This document shows positions 17,497 to 26,009 of a stretch of DNA of 64,000 nucleotides, in pieces (within the stretch, counting starts at the first letter, position 1; each line of letters opens with the position of its first letter). The position numbers were made by a program, and so were the translations under genes. The notes under the pieces were generated by a model. The model was not told the DNA's origin, did no database searches, and was given only the letters and a program-made list of their open reading frames with translations. This stretch comes from Planctomycetota bacterium (lineage in GTDB: Bacteria; Planctomycetota; UBA1135; GCA-002748355). Location of the stretch: contig JALUUL010000069.1 in the NCBI GenBank assembly GCA_027021385.1, positions 1 to 64,000 of the forward strand, in the 5' to 3' direction.

Positions 17497-20400
17497 ATGT
17501 CCTCGTTCCGTTCCGGTCGTCCCCGGTTCCGCGTGCGCCTCTTCATGGTCTCGATCGGGATCCCCGCCCTCGGGGCGGGAACGGCGGGACCCCTTCCCGC
17601 CCAGGGTCCCCTGTTCCGGTTCGATCGGGATCTGCGCGCCCGCCCCTCGCCCGGGGTTCGGCCGGAAGTTCTCTGCCGCGCCCTTCTCGCCGGGCCCACG
17701 GAGTCCGAACGCCGTTCGGGATGGACGACGGACCTTCCCCTAGGGGTCCGGTTGCGCGCCTTCGGGGTCGAGAACGGGACCGCACGCGTCGTGTTCGGGC
17801 CTGGATTCGGGAGGATCCTCGGACCTCGAGGACGGCCCGAGGAGGCGATCGAACAGATCGTGAAGACGCTCGTCAGGCATCCGGAGATCCGTAGGGTCGA
17901 TCTCTTCATCGAGGACGAGGCGGGAAGGCTCCGGTCCCTTGCTTCCTTGATGGAGAGCCGGCGAAAAAAGGTTCCTCGGGCGGCTTCCCGGAAAGGAGCG
18001 CGGGGAGGAGGCGGTCCCGCGGCCGGAGGGGCGCTCTCCGGGAAGCGGATCTTCGTCTCGCCGGGGCACGGGTACTTCTGGCACCCGCGTCTCGGCTGGA
18101 CGACCCAGCGCCCGACGATCGGGGGCCTGACCGAGGACTTCCACACGAACGAGATCGCGATGCGCTTCCTGATCCCTTATCTCGAGAACCTGGGGGCCGA
18201 GGTCTGGTCCGCGAGGGAGAGGGGTGAGATCCCGATCGAATCGGTCGGAGACGACGGGCAGACGGGGGTCTACAAGGAGACCGGTTCCTGGTCCACGTCG
18301 AGCTTCAACGGGTGGAACGGGGGGCGATACCGCTGGACGGGATCCACTCGGACGGTCACGGCGACCGCGACCTGGAGTTTCGGAATCGTCAAGAGTGGAA
18401 GGTATCCGGTCGAGGTCTTCTACAGGGCGGGGTCGAATCGCAACCCCGCCGCCCGCTACACGATCCGCCATACGGGGGGGACGACGACCGTCCTCGTCGA
18501 CCAGAGGAAGAACGACCGGCGCTGGCTGCACCTGGGAGATTACTGGTTCGAAAAGGGGGGCAGGGCCGAGATCGTGCTCGACAACCGGGGACCCTTCGGC
18601 GTCGTCATCGCCGACGCGGTTCGGATCGGGGCGGGCATGGGGTCGATCCCTCGCGGGGGGCGGACGAGCAGGAAACCCCGGTGGAAGGAGTGTTCGCGCT
18701 ACTGGATCCAGTACAACGGCGCGCCTTCCTGGGTCTACGATACGACCTCCGGAAACGACCATACCGACGACGTGACCGCGCGGCCGACCTTCGCCGAATG
18801 GCTGGGGGCCGACGCCTACGTCTCCCTGCACACGAACGCGGGCGGGGGGAGCGGGACTTCCTCATACATCCACAACACCGCCCCGACGAGAGGATCGAGC
18901 GCGCTCCGCGCCACCGTCCATTCCCGCCTCGTGGCCGACATCCGGTCCTATTACGATCCCTACTGGGTCGATCGCGGGCGCTTCTCGGCCAACTTCGGCG
19001 AGGTCCGGGCCCTCAAGACAATGCCGGGGGTCCTGCTCGAACTGGCCTTCCACGACCGGGCGGGATCGAAGGACCATGAAGCCCTCCACGATCCGAAGTT
19101 CCGCAGGATCGCGGGCCGGGCGATTGCACGTGGGGTGCTTCGCTACTTCGCGCCGAATGCTCCGTTCCCTCCCGAACGGCCCGGCGCCTTCCGGGTGACC
19201 CAGGACGGCCTGGGGGGGCTCCGACTGGCTTGGGAACCCTCCACCGGAGCGAGTTCGTATGTGATCGAATCCTCCCCCGACGGGAAGGGCTTCCTGGAGG
19301 TCGCGCAGACCTCTTCGACCTCCTGGAGCACGGGGCCGCTCCCCCATGGAGCCCTGCGCAGCTTCCGCGTGAGGGCCCTGAACGCCTCCGGGCGTTCGTT
19401 CCCGACGGAGGTCCTCTGCGCAGGGACGAGCCACGATCGAAAGGCCGAGGTCCTCCTCGTACAAGGCTTCGATCGGCTCGGAAAGAATGTGAAGTCGCCG
19501 GAGAACACCTTCGACTATCTCCGCCTCCACGGAGACGCGATCCGGCGGGCCGGGGCCTTCTCTCTCGGATTCGACGCCGCGAGCAACGAGGCCGTCAAGC
19601 TCGGCAGGGTTCTGCTCGGATCCTATCGTGCGGTCGACTGGGCTTCGGGCGAGGAGAGCACGAGGGACGAGAGCTTCGATGGAAGGGAGCAGGCCCTGGT
19701 CGCGGCCTATCTCCGCGGAGGCGGGCGGCTCCTCGTCAGCGGCTCGGAGATCGGCTGGGATCTCGACGCGAAGGGCTCGGTCGTGGACCGGAACTTCTTC
19801 CGGAGGGTATTGGGAGTGAGGTACGTCCGTGACGATGCGAACACCTATTCCTTCCGGCCTTCGGCGGGAGGGATCTTCAAGGGCCTGCTTCCGGGAACCT
19901 TCGACGACGGAACCGGAGGAACCTACGACGTCGACTACCCCGATGTGATCGCCCCGGCCGATGCCGCCTCGGCGGTCTGCCTGACCTACGGGACGGGGAG
20001 CGATCCGGCGGGGATCCAGAGGAAGGTGGGGCGGTCCCGCCTGGTCTTCCTCGGCTTCCCCCTCGAGACCGTGACCGCTCCCGATCTCCGGGCCGCTTTG
20101 ATGGAACGCGCTCTCCGCTTCCTCCTCGGTCCCCGCCCCCTCGAAGGACCCGCGGAGGTCCTGCGCGGATCCGGGGCCTCCTACTCGCTGACTTTCCCCG
20201 GACATGGAGGCGAGCTTTGGGTGCTCGGAGCCTCGACCGCGACGAACCCCGGGATTCCCCTCGGAGTGCTCGGCATCCTCCCCCTGAAGCGGGACGCTCT
20301 CTTCGCCGCGAGCCTCGCACACAACGATCCGATCTTCCAGGGGTTCGCCGGCATCCTCGACGCGGCCGGTTCCGGGAAGGCCTCGATCCGGATTCCGAAC

Positions 20401-20511
20401 CTTTCGGCCCTGCGGGGCCTCTCTCTCTATGTCTCGGGCCTGAGCCTGAAGACGAAGGCTCCTTTTCCGCTGACCTCCCTCCTCCCCTGGCTGCGGCTTC
20501 GGATCCGGTGA
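17497..20511 (+). CDS. Multidomain secreted N-acetylmuramoyl-L-alanine amidase
   Basis: A 1004-residue exported protein. An ATG occurs at 17464, but 17497 has GGAGG five bases upstream and starts a signal peptide ending near PLPAQ. The Amidase_3 catalytic domain starts with IFVSPGHG (about 183-190, Zn His) and has LTEDFHTNEI, then YVSLHTNAGGG (about 440) and the catalytic Glu in PGVLLELAFHD (about 508-518). About 150 residues of a golvesin/xanthan-lyase-like beta domain (TGSWSTSS, SFGIVKSGRYPVEVFYRAG) are inserted between the first motifs. Downstream are an FnIII domain (about 555-645), a class-I glutamine-amidotransferase-like/ThuA-like domain (about 650-875) and a C-terminal beta domain. 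Cuts the peptide from MurNAc in peptidoglycan. Confidence 0.88.
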   Translation: MSSFRSGRPRFRVRLFMVSIGIPALGAGTAGPLPAQGPLFRFDRDLRARPSPGVRPEVLCRALLAGPTESERRSGWTTDLPLGVRLRAFGVENGTARVVFGPGFGRILGPRGRPEEAIEQIVKTLVRHPEIRRVDLFIEDEAGRLRSLASLMESRRKKVPRAASRKGARGGGGPAAGGALSGKRIFVSPGHGYFWHPRLGWTTQRPTIGGLTEDFHTNEIAMRFLIPYLENLGAEVWSARERGEIPIESVGDDGQTGVYKETGSWSTSSFNGWNGGRYRWTGSTRTVTATATWSFGIVKSGRYPVEVFYRAGSNRNPAARYTIRHTGGTTTVLVDQRKNDRRWLHLGDYWFEKGGRAEIVLDNRGPFGVVIADAVRIGAGMGSIPRGGRTSRKPRWKECSRYWIQYNGAPSWVYDTTSGNDHTDDVTARPTFAEWLGADAYVSLHTNAGGGSGTSSYIHNTAPTRGSSALRATVHSRLVADIRSYYDPYWVDRGRFSANFGEVRALKTMPGVLLELAFHDRAGSKDHEALHDPKFRRIAGRAIARGVLRYFAPNAPFPPERPGAFRVTQDGLGGLRLAWEPSTGASSYVIESSPDGKGFLEVAQTSSTSWSTGPLPHGALRSFRVRALNASGRSFPTEVLCAGTSHDRKAEVLLVQGFDRLGKNVKSPENTFDYLRLHGDAIRRAGAFSLGFDAASNEAVKLGRVLLGSYRAVDWASGEESTRDESFDGREQALVAAYLRGGGRLLVSGSEIGWDLDAKGSVVDRNFFRRVLGVRYVRDDANTYSFRPSAGGIFKGLLPGTFDDGTGGTYDVDYPDVIAPADAASAVCLTYGTGSDPAGIQRKVGRSRLVFLGFPLETVTAPDLRAALMERALRFLLGPRPLEGPAEVLRGSGASYSLTFPGHGGELWVLGASTATNPGIPLGVLGILPLKRDALFAASLAHNDPIFQGFAGILDAAGSGKASIRIPNLSALRGLSLYVSGLSLKTKAPFPLTSLLPWLRLRIR

Positions 20512-20584
20512 ATGCCTGCATGCGGAGACGGGGGATCCGCTCCGATCCTTGCGGTCCCGGTGCGCCCCCTCGATGCTTTGCCCG

Positions 20585-21127
20585 ATGACTCCCCGGTTCG
20601 AACTCTCCTCCCCACCCTACGGGATCCGCTCGTTCCGGGTTTCGGACCTCGAGGCCCTCGTCCGCAACGCCGACGACCCGGATGTCGCCGCGTCGCTCCA
20701 GGACTGCTTTCCCCATCCCTATCGGGAGGAGGATGGACGGCGGTTCCTCGAGCATGCCTTACGGGAGAAGCGGGAGGTTCTTCTCGCCATCGTCGAGGAG
20801 GATGTCCTGATCGGCGGTATCGGGCTCGTGCCCGGCGGGGACGTCCACGCCCACCAGGCGGAAATCGGCTATTGGTTGGGCAAGGCCCATTGGAGGAGGG
20901 GGATCGCAACCCGGGCCGTCGGTCTCCTGACCGATCACGCCTTCCGGGAGTTGGGTTTCCTCCGAGTCTGGGCCGGGGTCTTTGCGAACAACCCGGCGTC
21001 GATGCGGGTCCTCGAGAAGAACGGGTTCGAGAGGGAGGGCGTTCTGCGGCGCAGCGTCCGCAAGAACGGTCGCTTTCTCGACCAGCATCTCTTCGCGAAA
21101 CTGGCCGCGGGATGCGCCGGAGCATGA
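20585..21127 (+). CDS. GNAT-family N-acetyltransferase (RimJ/RimL-like)
   Basis: A 180-residue cytoplasmic acetyltransferase. The GNAT core is clear: IGGIGLVPGGDVHAHQAEIGYWLG (strands 3-4) followed by the acetyl-CoA loop WRRGIATRAVGLLTDHAF, then FANNPASMRVLEKNGFEREG, which is the usual RimJ/RimL C-terminal motif. Earlier ATGs at 20549 and 20573 are possible; 20585 gives the best family alignment. It follows the amidase by 73 bases and overlaps the sugar-kinase gene by an ATGA junction. Substrate unknown; in this setting it could act on amino sugars or muropeptides rather than ribosomal proteins, but that is a guess. Confidence 0.88.
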   Translation: MTPRFELSSPPYGIRSFRVSDLEALVRNADDPDVAASLQDCFPHPYREEDGRRFLEHALREKREVLLAIVEEDVLIGGIGLVPGGDVHAHQAEIGYWLGKAHWRRGIATRAVGLLTDHAFRELGFLRVWAGVFANNPASMRVLEKNGFEREGVLRRSVRKNGRFLDQHLFAKLAAGCAGA

Positions 21128-22152
21128 CGGGTCTAAGGGCGATCCTCTGCGGCGTGGACGGGGGCGGAACCGGGACCCGCGCCCTGGTCCTCGCGGGCGG
21201 GGAGGCGAGGGGTCGCGGGGAGAGCGGTCCCGGGAATCCCCTCGCCGCCGGGGAGGAAGGCGTGAGGGTGGCGGTCGTCGAGGCCGTCGGGGAGGCCGCG
21301 CGGGAAGCGGGGATCGAGACTCGGGCGATCGATGTCCTGGGCTTCGGCTTGGCGGGAGCGGAGGCCCTCGGGCCCCGGCGCGAAGGCTTCGCCCGGTCGC
21401 TCGGTGAAGTGCTCGGGTGCCCGCGGACCTGGATCGGGTCGGACCTCGGGGCCGCCCTAGCGGGGGCCTTCGGAGGCGGGCCGGGGATCCTACTGGCGGC
21501 GGGCACCGGTTCTTCGGCCCTCGGCTTCGACGGCGGGCGGGTCCTCCGCGCGGGAGGCTGGGGGCCCGCTCTCGGAGACGAGGGCTCGGCGAGAGACCTG
21601 CTGCGAGCCTCCGCGCGGGCCCTGCTCGCCCTCCACGACGGCTTCGAACAGGGGGATCTCGAGGAGCCGGGCTTCCTCCCCGAAGGGGCCGGAATTCCAT
21701 CCTGGTCGGGGGCCTTCCTGGAGAGCCTCGGCCTCAGGGACCCGTCGGGGCTTCCGGGGCGCTTCCGGCAGGACGTCCCGGCGGAAGCGCTCCGCGCCGC
21801 GCTCGAGGTCCTCGCCCGGGCCTGTTCCTCGGGGGAGCCGCTCGCCCGCGCGCTCCTCGACCGGAGCGTCCGGGCTCTCGCCTCCCTGGCCGAGGTCCTA
21901 CGGCGAGGTCTGGGCGAGGGGATTCCGATCCGGCTCCATGGAGGGATGTTCCGCCTCCTGCCCGGCCTCCGATCGGGGATCGAGGCGCGGCTCGGCTGCA
22001 GGTTCCTTGGTCCGACGGGGGGCGAGGAGGCCGCCCGGGGGGCGGCCCTGTGCGCTGCGGCGCACCACCGCTTCCCTGCGGGGGAATCCTATCTCCCCCT
22101 GTGCGAGGCCCTCGAAGCGGCTTTCGAGGTCCGGGACCGGCGCGCGAGGTAG
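21124..22152 (+). CDS. BadF/BadG-type ATPase, N-acetylglucosamine-kinase-like
   Basis: A 342-residue protein of the ASKHA kinase superfamily. It shows the phosphate-1 motif CGVDGGGTGTRALVL near the N-terminus, a GSDLGAALAGAF segment, phosphate-2 LLAAGTGSSALGFDGGRV and GGWGPALGDEGSA, and an adenosine-site IRLHGGMF near the C-terminus. Members with this layout phosphorylate GlcNAc or related hexosamines. The start used here shares an ATGA with the GNAT stop; 21112 is an alternative. Together with nagA and the amidase it would fit cell-wall sugar recovery. Its last 64 bases overlap the 3' end of the convergent serine-hydrolase gene. Confidence 0.85.
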   Translation: MTGLRAILCGVDGGGTGTRALVLAGGEARGRGESGPGNPLAAGEEGVRVAVVEAVGEAAREAGIETRAIDVLGFGLAGAEALGPRREGFARSLGEVLGCPRTWIGSDLGAALAGAFGGGPGILLAAGTGSSALGFDGGRVLRAGGWGPALGDEGSARDLLRASARALLALHDGFEQGDLEEPGFLPEGAGIPSWSGAFLESLGLRDPSGLPGRFRQDVPAEALRAALEVLARACSSGEPLARALLDRSVRALASLAEVLRRGLGEGIPIRLHGGMFRLLPGLRSGIEARLGCRFLGPTGGEEAARGAALCAAAHHRFPAGESYLPLCEALEAAFEVRDRRAR

Positions 22153-23330
22153 TCCCAGCAAAGGGCCCCGACGCGACGGCGGACCGCGCCGATCCCCTTC
22201 GTCGCCCGAGACGGATGGACCCGGTTCGTGAGGAGGACGAAACCCAGGCCAGAGCGGCGGTCGGCCCAGAAGCAGGTCCCGGTGAATCCCGTGTGCCCGA
22301 AGGCCGTGGGCGGCGTTCCGGGTCCGGCGCTCGAACCCTCGTGGGCCGTGTCGAAGCCGAGAGCCCATGAACTCCCTGGAGGAAGGTCCGTTCGCCGGAG
22401 AAAGAGGCGCACGGCCTCCGTCGTGAAGGCCCCCCGCGGCGCGCCTCCCGCGGTCGCGAGCAGGGCGGCGATCCAGCGGGCGAGATCGCGGGCGGTCGAG
22501 AAGAGTCCCGCGTGACCCGCGACGCCGTGAAGGGCGCGGGCGTTCTCGTCGTGGACGATCCCCTGCAGGAAGGCCTGCCCTCCGGGCCGGCCTTCGGTCG
22601 GGGCGACGTCCCCGTCGAGGGAGAGGAGAGGCAGGCCCCGGTCGTCGAGCCGCACGTAGCGCGTGCGCGTCATCCCCAGGGGCTCGAAGACCAGGGAGGC
22701 CGCGAGTTCTTCGAGCGGTCGGCCTCCGGCCCTCTCGAGGCAGGCCCCGAGGAGGATCATGCCGAGGTCGGAATACCGGGTCCTCGTTCCCGGGGGGAAG
22801 GTCAGAGGGAGGGCCCGGATCGTCTCGAGGAAGTCCGGAAGTCCTCTGTGGTTCCGGTAAAGAGGCAGCCAGGCCGGGAGCCCGGATGCGTGCGCGAGGA
22901 GATGGCGGAGAGCGAGACCCTTCCAGGGGGGACCTTCGAGGCGGGGAAGGAAAGCATCCGGGTGCACGTCGAGGGGGAGTTCTCCCGACGCGGAGAGGAC
23001 GAGGGCCACGCTCGCGGTCGCGACGCACTTCGTCAGGGAGGCGAGGTCGTAGCGCGTTCCGGGACCGACCGCAGGCGACTCCGGAGCGTAGGAGAGACGG
23101 CCGAGGTTCACTTCGACGAGGATCCGGTCCCTCTCGAAGACGAGACATTGGCAGCCCGGAAAGATCCGCGCCGCGATCGCCTCCTCGAGAGCCGAACGGA
23201 TCCGGGTCGAGAGACGGGAGAGTCCGCGGGTCTCCTCCGGGGCTGCGCGCCGCCCCGGCGCGCAGCCCGCGAGCGCGGAGAGGAGAACGGCGGGGAGGAG
23301 TGCGGGGATCCGGCCGGGACGGACCCTCAT
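22089..23330 (-). CDS. Serine beta-lactamase-like lipoprotein (class C/DD-peptidase fold)
   Basis: A 413-residue predicted lipoprotein (LLSALAGC, Cys23). The catalytic Ser-x-x-Lys is SLTK (98-101) in DLASLTKCVATAS, the Tyr motif is YSD (186-188) in TRYSDLGMILLG, and the third motif is HTG in FGHTGFTGTCFW. This is the pattern of class C beta-lactamase-related hydrolases and esterases, including peptidoglycan DD-carboxypeptidases and muropeptide hydrolases. It is attached to the outer membrane or periplasmic face. Its ATG overlaps the ClC stop by four bases, making it the last gene of a seven-gene run. Its 3' end overlaps the opposite sugar-kinase gene. Confidence 0.9.
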   Translation of the reverse strand: MRVRPGRIPALLPAVLLSALAGCAPGRRAAPEETRGLSRLSTRIRSALEEAIAARIFPGCQCLVFERDRILVEVNLGRLSYAPESPAVGPGTRYDLASLTKCVATASVALVLSASGELPLDVHPDAFLPRLEGPPWKGLALRHLLAHASGLPAWLPLYRNHRGLPDFLETIRALPLTFPPGTRTRYSDLGMILLGACLERAGGRPLEELAASLVFEPLGMTRTRYVRLDDRGLPLLSLDGDVAPTEGRPGGQAFLQGIVHDENARALHGVAGHAGLFSTARDLARWIAALLATAGGAPRGAFTTEAVRLFLRRTDLPPGSSWALGFDTAHEGSSAGPGTPPTAFGHTGFTGTCFWADRRSGLGFVLLTNRVHPSRATKGIGAVRRRVGALCWDYLARRSRTSKAASRASHRGR

Positions 23331-25051
23331 TCCATCTCCTCGTCGGTCGTTTCCTGAACGAGGAGTTCCTCGCGGTAGCGTCGGAAGAGGGTTCCCGCCC
23401 GGATGAGCCCGACGGGCCGGTCCTCGTCATCGAGGACGGGGACGCAGTCGCAGTCCTCTTCCCGGAAACGGGCGACGAGTTCCCGAACCTCGTCGCGGAG
23501 GTGCACCGCGGGAGCGGCTTCCGCGAGTTCGCCGACTACGAGGATCGGGTCGGCGTTCGGGTCCTCCGAGAGGATCCGCGTCGTGTCGAGCAGGCCGAGA
23601 TAGCGTCCTTCCTCTCCGACGATCGGGATCCTGTCGATCTCGGAACCCTGGAGGGCGCGCCTCGCCTCGCGGAGGCTCCTCCCTTCGTCGAGGACGAGGG
23701 AGACCGGGATCATGAGTTCCCGGATCGAGAGGTCGGCGAGGATGCGCGCGTCGAGCGTAAGGGCGCGCAGTCCCCCCTGTTCGCGGAGTTCCTGCTGGTA
23801 GAAACCGCTGGCCTCGAAGCGGTGCGCGGTCAGGACGGAGATCGCGGTCACGAGGAGGAGGGGCACGAAGAGTCCGTAGCCCCCGGTGATCTCCGCGACG
23901 AGGAAGATCGCGGTCAAAGGAGCCTGGAGGATGCCCCCGCAGAGGCCCGCCATGCCGAGGAGGACGTAGGTACCGCTCGCGGCCCCGCCCTCGACGAGCA
24001 AGCCCGCCTTCGTGCAGAGCCCGTGGTAGGCTGCGCCGAGGCAGGCTCCAAGGAAGAGGCTCGGCGCGAAGATGCCCCCGCAGCCGCCGCTCCCGAGCGT
24101 GAGACTCGTCGCACATAGTTTCGCCGCGAGGAGCAGGCCGAGGAGGGCGAGACCTTCCCCCGTTCCGCCCTCCTCGAGGAGCAGGCGGATTTCGGGATAA
24201 CCCTCTCCCCGGATCCCGGGCAGGAGTCCGCCGATCGCACCGACGGCCAGTCCGCCCGCGAGGGGCGGGAGGAAGGGGGAGAGCCTAAGAGAGCCGAAGA
24301 AGCTGCGGGCCCGGCGCAGGAGGCGCGTCTGGGCGACCGCGATCAGGCCGGCGGCCAGAGCCAGGCCCGGGAGGGGAAGGAGGTCCGCGAGTTCGAGGGA
24401 ACCGACCTGGTGGAGTCCGAGGACCCTGCCTTGGACGAGGCTTCCGGCCAAGAGGTTGGCGGTCGCCGCGGAGAGAGCGACCGGCAGCAGGTGGAAGGCC
24501 CGAAGATCCCTGAGGACGACCTCGGCCGCGAAGAGGAGGCCGGTGATCGGGGCGTCGAAGATCGAGGAGATCGCCCCGGCGGTCCCGCAGGCGAGAAGGA
24601 CGGAACGCCGTCGTTCGGAGAGGTGGAACATCGTGCCGAGGTTCGCGCCGAGAGCGGCCCCCGAGAAGGCGATCGGCCCCTCGGGACCGGCCGACCCTCC
24701 GCTCCCGACGGTCAACCACGAGGCGATCATCTGCGTGAACATCGCCCGCTTGGGCATGTGCCCGCCCTCGCGGTGGACGGACCAGATCACGTCTCCGATC
24801 CCGACTCCGCGGTAGTGCGATACGAAGCGCAGGAAGGCGTGTGCGAGGAAGGCGCCGATCCCCGGAGCCAGGATCAGGAGCAGGGAGTGCTCACCCAGGA
24901 AGGAGCCCGCCTCGAAGCGGGCGAGGCCCAGATGCAACAGGGTCCCCGCCAATCCCGAACCCAGGCCGGCGCAGAGGGACAGGGCCGCGAGGACGGCGAG
25001 ATCGCTGCGGACGTTTGCGACCTGCTCCCGCAGCTTGAGGACTCTGCGCAT
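23327..25051 (-). CDS. ClC-family chloride channel/antiporter with CBS pair
   Basis: A 574-residue membrane protein. The ATG at 25051 is chosen because it lies three bases from the preceding stop and starts just before the first helix. ClC signatures are GSGGSAGPEGPIAF (117-130), which includes the gating Glu125, and GSGGCGGIFAPSLFLGACLG (about 340-360). The usual GSGIPE motif is replaced by GVGIGD. The retained gating Glu suggests a Cl/H exchanger rather than a channel. Two CBS domains (about 455-505 and 520-565) follow, which usually bind adenosine nucleotides. It is immediately downstream of an EIIA-like regulator. Confidence 0.92.
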   Translation of the reverse strand: MRRVLKLREQVANVRSDLAVLAALSLCAGLGSGLAGTLLHLGLARFEAGSFLGEHSLLLILAPGIGAFLAHAFLRFVSHYRGVGIGDVIWSVHREGGHMPKRAMFTQMIASWLTVGSGGSAGPEGPIAFSGAALGANLGTMFHLSERRRSVLLACGTAGAISSIFDAPITGLLFAAEVVLRDLRAFHLLPVALSAATANLLAGSLVQGRVLGLHQVGSLELADLLPLPGLALAAGLIAVAQTRLLRRARSFFGSLRLSPFLPPLAGGLAVGAIGGLLPGIRGEGYPEIRLLLEEGGTGEGLALLGLLLAAKLCATSLTLGSGGCGGIFAPSLFLGACLGAAYHGLCTKAGLLVEGGAASGTYVLLGMAGLCGGILQAPLTAIFLVAEITGGYGLFVPLLLVTAISVLTAHRFEASGFYQQELREQGGLRALTLDARILADLSIRELMIPVSLVLDEGRSLREARRALQGSEIDRIPIVGEEGRYLGLLDTTRILSEDPNADPILVVGELAEAAPAVHLRDEVRELVARFREEDCDCVPVLDDEDRPVGLIRAGTLFRRYREELLVQETTDEEME

Positions 25052-25053
25052 GG

Positions 25054-25713
25054 TCAGAGGAGGGCCAGGACCTCGTCGATCGAAGTCGCTTCGTGGAGGG
25101 TCCGGGACGCGCCCGGCTTCTGGAGGAGATGGGCGCATTCCTTCAGAAGGCCGAGATGCTCCTTCAAGGATGTGCTGAGGCAGACGAGAAGGAGGTCGAC
25201 TGGAAGCCCGTCGACGGCCTTGAAGTCGATCGGGTGTGCGAGCTGCACGACGGTCACACGGGCGGCGGGGAGGAGGCCCTGGAGCGGATGCCGCGGATGA
25301 GGGATCGCGATGCCGTTGCCTATGCCGGTCGTCGCCAGTTCCTCGCGCTGCAGCAGCCGGTCGAGCAGGGTCTCGGGGGAGAGGGAGCCCGGAAGGTCCA
25401 TCTTCGCGACCATGTTCGCGTAGACCTCGCGGAGGCTCTCGCCCTCGATGTCGCGGAGCAGACCTCCTCTTCGAAGGGCCTCTCCGAGGTCCGCGGACTT
25501 CCTGGTTCCGGAATCCTCCGACGGAGTCCTTGGATCGCGGAGCTTCATGCCGAGCCTGCGGGCCCAGGCCTCGACCTCGGAACGGAGGAAGAGGAAGTCC
25601 TCTCCGTCGACCCGGCTCGGGAGGGAACCCTTCCTGGCCCAGCGTCGGACGGCCTCCTCGGGGACTCCGAGGAGGCGCGAGGTTTCACGGAGGCTGAGTT
25701 CGGCGGCCGTCAT
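25054..25713 (-). CDS. HTH-EIIA fusion, PtsN-like regulator
   Basis: A 219-residue cytoplasmic protein. Residues 1-55 form an excisionase/MerR-type HTH (RETSRLLGVPEEAVRRWARK and FLFLRSEVEAW). Residues 72-219 are a PTS EIIA-2 (mannitol/fructose/Ntr) domain with the phosphorylatable His139 in GIAIPHPRHP. The ATG at 25713 is selected since the domain starts there; a longer frame exists but lacks sense. No EI or HPr is in this window. It ends three bases before the ClC start, so the two proteins are likely made together and may interact, as EIIA-Ntr does with K+ transport regulators in other bacteria (inference). Confidence 0.88.
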   Translation of the reverse strand: MTAAELSLRETSRLLGVPEEAVRRWARKGSLPSRVDGEDFLFLRSEVEAWARRLGMKLRDPRTPSEDSGTRKSADLGEALRRGGLLRDIEGESLREVYANMVAKMDLPGSLSPETLLDRLLQREELATTGIGNGIAIPHPRHPLQGLLPAARVTVVQLAHPIDFKAVDGLPVDLLLVCLSTSLKEHLGLLKECAHLLQKPGASRTLHEATSIDEVLALL

Positions 25714-25775
25714 CGGGATCGTCCCTTGAAAAGAATGGCGAACCAGGATGGCGCGGGCGCGGCCGAACGCAAGCT

Positions 25776-26009
25776 TCAGGTCCGGAATCCTCCGTGGCAG
25801 GAGCGCCCCGACCGGCAGGTCGAGGGATGCGCGATCTCGTCGTCGGGGCCGACCTCGTAGCAGGTCTCCTGGCACCAGTAATAACCGTCGCCGGGCCATT
25901 CCCGATCGTCCGGGATCTCCTGGTCGAGGGCGTGGATCAGACGGTGCTTGAAGACCAGCAAGGGGCAGAGATCGTCGGGACAGAGATCTCGATGGGTCCG
26001 GGTTTTCAT
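25776..26009 (-). CDS. Small conserved-looking cysteine protein of the aldehyde-oxidoreductase operon
   Basis: A 77-residue protein starting in an ATGA overlap with the FAD-subunit stop. It has six cysteines in a spaced array: DLCPDDLCPLL, YYWCQETCYEVGPDD and STCRSGRSC, plus two Trp and several His. The pattern suggests a small metal or Fe-S binding protein. I do not recognise a named family, though short proteins with a GYYWC and GPDDE motif seem familiar from planctomycete genomes. The coupling with the FAD subunit suggests an accessory or maturation role; the next gene starts 62 bases later. Confidence 0.7.
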   Translation of the reverse strand: MKTRTHRDLCPDDLCPLLVFKHRLIHALDQEIPDDREWPGDGYYWCQETCYEVGPDDEIAHPSTCRSGRSCHGGFRT

